Shown: positions 1 through 4,702 of the stretch, piece after piece
How positions within the stretch are numbered: the stretch's first letter is position 1
Layout of the letters: every line of letters starts with the position of its first letter
Made by a program: the position numbers and the translations under genes
Notes under the pieces: model-generated
What the model saw: only the letters and a program-made list of their open reading frames with translations
The model's database searches: none
Told to the model about the DNA's origin: nothing
NCBI GenBank assembly: GCA_039188505.1
Contig: JBCCZC010000320.1
Location: forward strand, 1 to 6,758
Direction: 5' to 3'
DNA length: 6,758 bases
Origin: JBCCZC01 sp039188505
Lineage (GTDB): Bacteria > Pseudomonadota > Gammaproteobacteria > Xanthomonadales > SZUA-38

Positions 1-1092
1 GGCGATTTCTCCGGCATCAATCGGCTGGTATTCGTCTTCAACCATCTCTTCGCGGACCAGAAGTTCATGACGATCTTCTCGCTGCTCTTCGGTGCGGGCA
101 TTGCCCTGGTCGCCGAGCGGGCCGAGGCGAGGGACCGGTCGCCAACGGGATTGCACTACCGCCGCATGTACTGGCTGCTGGTGCTCGGCGCGATCCACGC
201 CTACCTGCTCTGGTACGGCGACATCCTGGTGATCTACTCCCTCTGCGGTCTGGTGGTCTACTGGTTCCACCGGCGGCGCCCGACCACCCAAATCGTGATC
301 GGCCTTCTCATGCTCGCGGTCAGCTCGGCGGTCTATTTCCTGTTCGGCAGTTCGCTCCCAAACTGGCCGGAAGAGGCGCGTGAGGGGATGCTGGAGGGGT
401 GGGCGCCGAGTGCGGAGCTGATCGCCGCCGAGCTCGCGGCCTATCGCGGCAGCTGGAGCGATCAGTTCGCCGAGCGTGCGCCGACGGCGGCAGAATTCCA
501 CACGGTCGTCTTCCTCGTCTGGGGCTTCTGGCGCGCGGGCGGCCTCATGGTCCTGGGGATGGCCCTCTATCACTGGGGGTTCTTCAGCGCGCAGTTCCAG
601 CCGGCCCGCTATCGGTGGCTGGCTGCGGTGGGCCTCGGCCTGGGGTTACCGATCGTTGCCATCGGCCTCTGGCAGCACGAGGCCCACGGCTGGTCCTTTG
701 AGTATTCGTTCTTTCAGGGCGCGCAATTCAACTACTGGGGCAGCCTGCTGGTCGCCGTCGGCTACACGAGCCTGGTCATGCTCTGGTTCCAAAGCGGCCG
801 CCTTGTCGCCCTGAGGCATCGTCTGGCGGCGGTCGGGCGTATGGCCTTCAGCAACTACATCGCCCAGACGCTGATCTGCACGACGCTCTTCTACGGCTTC
901 GGTCTCGGCTGGTTCGGTCACGCCGAGCGCTGGCAGCAGATGATCGTCGTGCTGTGCGTCTGGATGCTGCTGCTGGTCTGGTCTCCCTGGTGGCTGGCGC
1001 GCTTCCGCTTCGGTCCACTCGAATGGCTCTGGCGCACGCTGACGTACGGTCGCCTGCAGCCGCTCCGGAAAACGGGGGCTGCAGGCGCTTAG
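1..1092 (+). CDS. DUF418 (YeiB-family) integral membrane protein, 5' end outside window
   Basis: The reading frame is open from base 1 and encodes 363 visible residues ending at TAG 1090-1092. An internal ATG at 67 is not the likely start, because the 22 codons before it read as the family's usual lead-in (ending FADQKF before MTIFSLLFGAG). The protein is strongly hydrophobic with several membrane helices. Family marks are FSLLFGAG, the RRxxxLLVLGAIHAYLLWYGDIL block (nt about 160-231), and the C-terminal DUF418 region with GRMAFSNYIAQ (nt about 835-870) and FRFGPLEWLWRTLTYG (nt about 1003-1050). E. coli YeiB is about 385 residues, so only a few tens of N-terminal residues should be missing; the C terminus is complete. 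Family members are inner-membrane proteins of poorly known function, sometimes proposed to be transport-related. The gene converges on the DUF4199 gene. Its last codons lie in a strong inverted repeat. Confidence 0.93.
   Translation, partial: GDFSGINRLVFVFNHLFADQKFMTIFSLLFGAGIALVAERAEARDRSPTGLHYRRMYWLLVLGAIHAYLLWYGDILVIYSLCGLVVYWFHRRRPTTQIVIGLLMLAVSSAVYFLFGSSLPNWPEEAREGMLEGWAPSAELIAAELAAYRGSWSDQFAERAPTAAEFHTVVFLVWGFWRAGGLMVLGMALYHWGFFSAQFQPARYRWLAAVGLGLGLPIVAIGLWQHEAHGWSFEYSFFQGAQFNYWGSLLVAVGYTSLVMLWFQSGRLVALRHRLAAVGRMAFSNYIAQTLICTTLFYGFGLGWFGHAERWQQMIVVLCVWMLLLVWSPWWLARFRFGPLEWLWRTLTYGRLQPLRKTGAAGA
1051..1087. terminator. Strong hairpin overlapping the end of the DUF418 gene
   Basis: An 11-base perfect inverted repeat (CGCCTGCAGCC at 1051-1061, GGCTGCAGGCG at 1077-1087) is separated by 15 nt, within which CCG and CGG (1065-1067 and 1073-1075) can pair around GAAAA. 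It covers the last codons and ends just before the TAG stop. No T-tract follows on either strand, so it is not a textbook intrinsic terminator. It could stop or stabilise transcripts from both convergent genes. Confidence 0.5.
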
Positions 1093-1116
1093 CATCCCGC
1101 TTCAGGCGGGTGATGC
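1092..1116. terminator. Second hairpin between the convergent stop codons
   Basis: GCAT-CCCGC (1092-1100) pairs with GCGGG-(TG)-ATGC (1106-1116) around a TTCAG loop, giving 5 plus 4 base pairs with a 2-nt bulge. It lies across the 9-nt gap between the two convergent genes and includes the DUF4199 stop codon. No T-tract follows on either strand. Its position suggests a shared bidirectional terminator or 3'-end stabiliser working with the larger hairpin at 1051-1087. Confidence 0.45.
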
Positions 1117-1638
1117 CGGCATAAAGGAACTCTTCCGCAGGAGTGCGGCGGAGATCAGGGTGATCAGCACGCCGACGGGGAAGATCTCGAGGAAGGTGAT
1201 CGGCAGGCGGAAGAGGGGATTGGCATAGGTTTCCTTCATGCCCTCCATCTCCGCGACCTTCGCGTGCAGCTCAGCGCCGGTCATGCCGTTGGCCTCTTCC
1301 TCGGCGATGATGGCCGCGGTGTACTGATCGATGAACGCGTAGTCGGTGGACGCGAGATAGGCCTCCCAGACGCCGACGTAGATCACCCCCGCCACCGCGG
1401 CGATGCCCAGGCCGACGAGCGTCGCCTTGCCGAAGGTGATGACACCGCCCTGTTCCTGATCCCGGTAGCGCTTGATCCCGATGAAGATGAGCGATAGGGC
1501 GACCAGCATGGTCAGATAGCCAAGCCACTCGGGGAAGGTGGCGGTGTCGGTGCCGTCGAGAACGCTCACGCCGACCACGGTGCTACCGATGACGATGGCG
1601 CCTGAGATCGTGCCGTAGATGAGTGCGGTGCGGTGCAT
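1102..1638 (-). CDS. DUF4199 domain-containing membrane protein
   Basis: A 178-residue protein with four predicted membrane helices at about residues 4-25, 36-56, 72-94 and 144-167. A polar segment follows helix 2 (IKRYRDQEQGG, about 55-65). A charged, acidic stretch (about 100-140, IAEEEANGMTGAELHAKVAEMEGMKETY) lies between helices 3 and 4. The helix pattern, the GVITFGKA motif after the polar loop, and the overall length match DUF4199, an inner-membrane family of unknown function. The ATG at 1636-1638 is well supported by AGGAGG seven bases upstream. It lies 111 nt downstream of a membrane-anchored LuxR-type regulator on the same strand, an arrangement that, from memory, recurs for this family. 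That suggests the two work together, perhaps with the membrane protein sensing or modulating the regulator; the partnership is inference. A cluster of operator-like repeats precedes the gene. Confidence 0.87.
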   Translation of the reverse strand: MHRTALIYGTISGAIVIGSTVVGVSVLDGTDTATFPEWLGYLTMLVALSLIFIGIKRYRDQEQGGVITFGKATLVGLGIAAVAGVIYVGVWEAYLASTDYAFIDQYTAAIIAEEEANGMTGAELHAKVAEMEGMKETYANPLFRLPITFLEIFPVGVLITLISAALLRKSSFMPASPA

Positions 1639-1645
1639 TTCGATT

Positions 1646-1651
1646 CCTCCT
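1646..1651 (-). promoter_or_regulatory. Ribosome binding site of the DUF4199 gene
   Basis: The minus strand reads AGGAGG here, a perfect Shine-Dalgarno core, with seven bases before the ATG. It fixes the start of the DUF4199 gene at 1638. It is stronger than anything upstream of the neighbouring regulator, so the DUF4199 protein may be made at a higher level. Confidence 0.85.
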
Positions 1652-1692
1652 GCTTGATCCGTTCGACGCCCTGAACGCTACGATTTCTGCGG

Positions 1693-1748
1693 TCACCCGC
1701 CATCACCCGAACGGGTGAATCTGTTGAAATCACCCGTCCTAACGGTGA
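1693..1748. promoter_or_regulatory. Cluster of TCACCCG half-sites, candidate operator
   Basis: The motif TCACCCG occurs on the plus strand at 1693-1699, 1703-1709 and 1730-1736. Its inverse CGGGTGA occurs at 1712-1718, and a shortened inverse CGGTGA at 1743-1748. Together they give a near-perfect 16-base palindrome (TCACCCGAACGGGTGA, 1703-1718) and an overlapping 8-base perfect inverted repeat (1711-1718 with 1730-1737, 11-nt spacer). The cluster lies between the regulator stop and the DUF4199 start, about 55-110 bases upstream of the latter. The adjacent LuxR-type protein is the obvious candidate to bind it, but that is inference. A hairpin role for the regulator transcript is possible, though there is no T-tract. 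Confidence 0.55.
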
Positions 1749-1749
1749 G

Positions 1750-2163
1750 TCAAGGGATGAGCCGCAGCTCTCTGGCCTTCTGGACGGCCTGCGTCCGCCT
1801 CGAGACGTCGAGCTTGTCGTAAAGATGGGCAACGTGGGTCTTCACCGTGTTCTGGGACACGAACAGCTTGGCCGCAATTTCCTTGTTCGAGTGTCCTTCG
1901 GCGAGGAGCGTCAGCACTTCGTACTGCCGATCGCTGACGCCGAGTGCCTCCTGAGCCTTGGCGTTCTTTTCGAAGGCCGGAGCCGGCGTTCCGCGCGTCA
2001 GTCGTTGCCCCGCCCAAACGCCGAGCGCGGCAAAGGCAATGGCGATCAGCACGACGTAGACCTCGCCGCTCAACGAGCGGATCGAATACTGGAAATCGAG
2101 CCACTGGAGCGCGGCCGCCGCCAGCGCGAGCGCGATGCCATAGAAGATGATGGATCGGTTCAT
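1750..2163 (-). CDS. Membrane-anchored LuxR-type HTH transcriptional regulator
   Basis: A 137-residue protein with two N-terminal membrane helices (about residues 5-22 and 34-51), a short linker, and a C-terminal LuxR/GerE helix-turn-helix (about 73-136). The DNA-binding domain is textbook: VSDRQYEVLTLLAEGHSNKEIA, then LFVSQNTVKTHVAHLYDKL, with the conserved Glu82, Gly90, Asn93-Lys94-Glu95-Ile96 and Thr106-Val107-Lys108. There is no receiver or ligand-binding domain, so any signal must come through the membrane segment or a partner protein; the adjacent DUF4199 protein is a natural candidate. The ATG start gives a clean short N terminus before helix 1. No Shine-Dalgarno is visible, and a TAAGAT box sits 8 bases before the ATG, so a leaderless message is possible. 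The DUF4199 gene follows on the same strand after 111 nt, and the divergent neighbour is a transferase gene. Confidence 0.92.
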   Translation of the reverse strand: MNRSIIFYGIALALAAAALQWLDFQYSIRSLSGEVYVVLIAIAFAALGVWAGQRLTRGTPAPAFEKNAKAQEALGVSDRQYEVLTLLAEGHSNKEIAAKLFVSQNTVKTHVAHLYDKLDVSRRTQAVQKARELRLIP

Positions 2164-2171
2164 CGCGGAGA

Positions 2172-2177
2172 ATCTTA
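2172..2177 (-). promoter_or_regulatory. Possible -10 box of the regulator gene
   Basis: The minus strand reads TAAGAT, four of six matches to TATAAT, 8 bases before the regulator's ATG. Transcription would then begin at about the start codon, giving a leaderless message, which agrees with the absence of a Shine-Dalgarno. No good -35 is seen, so this is weak. Confidence 0.2.
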
Positions 2178-2189
2178 GCTCAGGCAGCC

Positions 2190-2208
2190 GGTCGGGCTGA
2201 GCCCGGCC
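2190..2208. promoter_or_regulatory. Imperfect palindrome in the divergent promoter region
   Basis: GGTCGGGCTGAGCCCGGCC is a 19-base imperfect palindrome centred on base 2199, with a perfect CGGGCT-G-AGCCCG core and one mismatched pair further out. It lies between the divergent regulator and transferase genes. Relative to the candidate regulator promoter it would cover the -35 region, a usual place for a repressor. In a GC-rich sequence such a palindrome can arise by chance. Confidence 0.25.
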
Positions 2209-2250
2209 GCGCGCCAGCGGCGTGGTGTGGAGACTTCTTCACCCCGGCGC

Positions 2251-2259
2251 TGCTATGGT
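2251..2259 (+). promoter_or_regulatory. Possible extended -10 promoter of the transferase gene
   Basis: TGCTATGGT fits the extended -10 form TGnTATnnT. Transcription would begin near 2266, giving a leader of about 25 nt before the ATG at 2291. This would place the upstream in-frame starts at 2222 and 2255 outside the message. No convincing -35 is present. Confidence 0.3.
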
Positions 2260-2290
2260 TCGGCGCACTTCAGATCACGGAACGCCCATC

Positions 2291-4162
2291 ATGGCCCATC
2301 GTCTCCTGCTCGCACTGGTGCTCATCTCCGTCGCCGCAGCAAGCCACGCCCAACGGACCGCGAAGCCCGTCCTCCTGGGCAAGCACTGGGTCGCCATCAC
2401 CGGCAAGCCGCAGGGCGCCACCGCCGGAGCCGCCATGTTCCAGCGCGGCGGCAACGCCGTCGATGCGGCTGCGGCCATGCTCGCCGTGACCTCTACGATG
2501 TGGGACGTGCTCGGCTGGGGTGGCGAGACGCAGGCGCTGATCTACAACCCCAAGACGGGCGAGATCAAGGGCATCAACGCCCTCGGCATGGCGCCGACCG
2601 GTGCCACGCCGGCGTATTTCCAAGAGCAGGGGATGATCTACCCTCCCGAGTTCGGTCCCCTGGCCGCGGTCACGCCGGGGACGCCGGGAGGACTCATGGT
2701 CATGGTGGCGGAATGGGGTCAGCTGAGCCTCGCCGAGGTGCTGGCACCGGCCATGCAGATGGCGGCGGGCTACCCCATCGAAGCCTCCCAGGCCGCCAAC
2801 ATCGCCCGGCGGCAGGAGATCCTGGCCCAGTGGCCGGATTCGCGGCGGGTCTTCCTGCCTCACTACGATCCCGATGATCCGACGAAGCCCGCGGGCCCCG
2901 GCCCGGGCGAGATTTTCAAGCAGCTCGACCTGCTCGATACGCTCGAGAAGCTGGTCGAGGCGGAGGCCGAAGCCCTGGCCGCTGGCAAGGACCGCAAGGA
3001 AGCCATCTACGCCGCTTACGATCGCTTCTACCGGGGCGATATCGCGGACGAGATCGTGCGCGCCACGCAGGAGCATGGCGGCCTGATCACGAAAGAGGAC
3101 CTCGCCAGCTGGGACGTGAAGATCGAGGAGCCGGTCAGCGTCAGCTATCGCGGGATCGACGTTTACAAGCTGACGACCTGGACCCAGGGGCCGGTGCTTC
3201 TCCAGACGCTGAACCTGCTCGAGGGCTTCGACCTCAAGGGCATGGGCTACAACAGCGCGCGCTATATCCACACCCTCTACCAGGCCATGAACCTGGCCTA
3301 TGCCGACCGCGACTTCTACTACGGCGACCCGTACGTGCCCCCCGCGGAGCCCGTTGCCGGGCTGCTGTCGAAGGACTATGCGGCCGAGCGCCGCAAGCTG
3401 ATGCCCGCTGATTCCAACCTCGTCGACCTCAAGCCTGGCGATCCGTACCGGTTCCAGCGTGGTGACAATCCCTTCGAGGCGTTGCGCCAGCAGTGGACGC
3501 CGATTCCGCCGGCTGCCGAAGCGGAAGGCGAGGAAGGGTTTCAGCAGGCGAATCTCATGAGCCACGAGGAGAGCTTCATCGCCGGAACGACTGCCATCCA
3601 GGCGGCCGACAAGGAAGGCTGGGTGGTATCGATCACGCCTTCCGGCGGCTGGATCCCCGCCTTCGTCGCAGGCCGCACGGGCGTTGGCCTGAGCCAGCGG
3701 ATGCAGAGCTTCGTCCTCGACGAGCGGCTGAATCCCTACAACGTCGTCCAACCGGGCCAGCGCCCGCGCGTGACGTTGACGCCGAGCATGGCGCTGAAGG
3801 ACGGGAAGCCGTTCTTCTCCTTCTCGATCCAGGGTGGCGACCTCCAGGACCAGAACCTACTCCAGTTCTTCCTCAACATGGTCGAGTTCGACATGAACGT
3901 GCAGCAGGCGGCCGAGGCGCACAACGTGCACAGCTTCCAGATGCAGAGCTCCTTCGGCGCCCACCAGGCCGAGCCGGGCAAGCTCCGCGTGACCTTCGAG
4001 ATCTCGCCCTACGACCGGGCGCGGCTTGCCGAGATGGGCTATGACGTCGAGGTCGTGGAGCGGACCTACAACCCGAGCATGGGCATCTGGTTCGACCACG
4101 AGGAAGGCGTCATGCACGGCGGCGCCTCCGACTACGGCGACGACTACGGCATTGCTTGGTAG
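2291..4162 (+). CDS. Secreted gamma-glutamyltransferase-family Ntn-hydrolase
   Basis: A 623-residue precursor, counted from the ATG at 2291. That start is preferred over in-frame starts at 2222 and 2255 because it directly begins a Sec signal peptide (hydrophobic stretch about 5-17, likely cut after SHA at 20), so the enzyme should be periplasmic. Family marks are GGNAVDAAAAM (53-63), AVTPGTPGGL (126-135), AYADRDFYYGDP (336-347), and the autoprocessing site GTTAIQAADKEG, where Thr433 is the expected nucleophile. Cleavage before it would give a small subunit of 191 residues, close to the 190 of E. coli GGT. The oxyanion-hole glycines are at 515-516 and the GGASD tail motif is present. By eye-alignment, E. 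coli Arg114 corresponds to Pro107 and Asp433 to Ser473, so the glutamate-binding contacts of classical enzymes appear lost. The reaction could be hydrolysis or acyl transfer on a different amide. It is divergent to the regulator gene, with weak ribosome-site signal. Confidence 0.92.
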   Translation: MAHRLLLALVLISVAAASHAQRTAKPVLLGKHWVAITGKPQGATAGAAMFQRGGNAVDAAAAMLAVTSTMWDVLGWGGETQALIYNPKTGEIKGINALGMAPTGATPAYFQEQGMIYPPEFGPLAAVTPGTPGGLMVMVAEWGQLSLAEVLAPAMQMAAGYPIEASQAANIARRQEILAQWPDSRRVFLPHYDPDDPTKPAGPGPGEIFKQLDLLDTLEKLVEAEAEALAAGKDRKEAIYAAYDRFYRGDIADEIVRATQEHGGLITKEDLASWDVKIEEPVSVSYRGIDVYKLTTWTQGPVLLQTLNLLEGFDLKGMGYNSARYIHTLYQAMNLAYADRDFYYGDPYVPPAEPVAGLLSKDYAAERRKLMPADSNLVDLKPGDPYRFQRGDNPFEALRQQWTPIPPAAEAEGEEGFQQANLMSHEESFIAGTTAIQAADKEGWVVSITPSGGWIPAFVAGRTGVGLSQRMQSFVLDERLNPYNVVQPGQRPRVTLTPSMALKDGKPFFSFSIQGGDLQDQNLLQFFLNMVEFDMNVQQAAEAHNVHSFQMQSSFGAHQAEPGKLRVTFEISPYDRARLAEMGYDVEVVERTYNPSMGIWFDHEEGVMHGGASDYGDDYGIAW

Positions 4163-4221
4163 ATGGGCACCGCGGTACGGCCGTTAGCGCTACTGCGGCG
4201 GCCTCTGAACGAGCGCCTCGC

Positions 4222-4270
4222 CTCGATCCTCCTCGTTGAATAGCGCCGCTATTCGCCTCGGACGATCGAG
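4222..4270. repeat. Two-level inverted repeat
   Basis: Outer arms CTCGATC (4222-4228) and GATCGAG (4264-4270) are perfect complements and flank inner arms GAATAGCG (4238-4245) and CGCTATTC (4247-4254), also perfect. The two stems are separated by nine unpaired or poorly paired bases on each side. As RNA or single-stranded DNA this would fold into a stem with an internal loop, starting 60 nt after the transferase stop. It could stabilise or end that transcript; no T-tract follows. Confidence 0.5.
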
Positions 4271-4433
4271 CCGATGCACGCGCCCAGAGTCCACCTCGCT
4301 ACGCGCCAACGACCGCACCGCGGCGCCAATGCTCCGGCTCGGTCAGGTGCACTCGATGGGTCTGGTTCGGCTAATGCGGCCGACCCTGGGCGGCGACACC
4401 GGGCGATTTCGCTCGTTGAATATCGCTACGCGC
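4232..4433 (+). repeat. Paired short direct repeats
   Basis: CTCGTTGAATA occurs at 4232-4242 and 4412-4422. TCGCTACGCGC occurs at 4296-4306 and 4423-4433. In the right-hand location the two motifs are directly joined, while on the left they are 53 nt apart and the first is part of a hairpin. Two independent 11-base repeats in 200 nt suggest degenerate copies of a longer intergenic element. Confidence 0.4.
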
Positions 4434-4533
4434 TGGTCGGCTTTGGGTTCGGCGCTTCTTTCGCTGCGCGAAAACCGCACCACCAGTTGAGGGTCTTTTA
4501 GCCTCAAACGGCATCTACGTGGTGTCTGGACTT

Positions 4534-4548
4534 GACACGACACGACAC
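4534..4548 (+). repeat. GACAC tandem triplication
   Basis: Three perfect head-to-tail copies of GACAC, followed by a partial fourth (GA). It is too short to be functional by itself on present evidence and may vary in copy number between strains. Confidence 0.6.
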
Positions 4549-4702
4549 GAGACCCGGGACGCGGTCCTGATTGATTCAGGATGAGACTGGAAAGAGTAGC
4601 GCGGAGCGACGGGAAGCCTTGCAAGTGTGCAGGTACAGCAACCTCAATGCGTTCAAGCGCCGGTTGCTTAGGGCCACCACCTGCTCCACCCGCAGGCCAA
4701 GC

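Larger units (their letters stand above)
4163..4702. other. 540-nt non-coding stretch between convergent genes
   Basis: No credible gene is seen here. Open frames in it are short, lack ribosome sites, and have no recognisable protein pattern. It separates the transferase from the convergent S41 peptidase gene. It contains a two-level inverted repeat (4222-4270), two pairs of 11-base direct repeats, small hairpins at 4459-4473 (TTTCGC/GCGAAA) and 4565-4581 (TCCTGA/TCAGGA), and a GACAC triplication (4534-4548). No clear intrinsic terminator with a T-tract was found for either flanking gene. It may hold members of an intergenic repeat family or remains of an insertion. Confidence 0.6.

Noticed and set aside
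646..1095. A 149-codon minus-strand open frame within the DUF418 gene
   Set aside because: Antisense to a clear membrane protein gene, with a composition typical of a shadow frame.
2222..2290. Longer transferase start at 2222 or 2255
   Set aside because: These would put 12-23 charged residues before a good signal peptide and lack ribosome sites; the ATG at 2291 begins the signal peptide directly.
2270..3751. A 493-codon open frame on the minus strand inside the transferase gene
   Set aside because: It lies entirely antisense to a well-supported enzyme gene, is rich in Arg, Gly and His as expected from the reverse of GC-rich codons, and shows no known domain.
4220..4440. Integron attC-like sites, because GTTGAAT twice fits the GTTRRRY core
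   Set aside because: No matching RYYYAAC partners at the correct spacing, no cassette-like gene between the copies and no integrase in view.
4534..4548. GACAC triplication as the start of a CRISPR or minisatellite array
   Set aside because: Only three 5-base units, with no spacers and no longer periodicity.
4532..4560. TTGACA at 4532-4537 as a -35 promoter box
   Set aside because: No -10-like sequence at 16-18 bases downstream and no gene to serve on the plus strand.
4343..4624. A 93-codon minus-strand open frame in the non-coding stretch
   Set aside because: It is arginine- and serine-rich low-complexity sequence that runs through the repeat area with no ribosome site; it looks like a frame created by the repeats.
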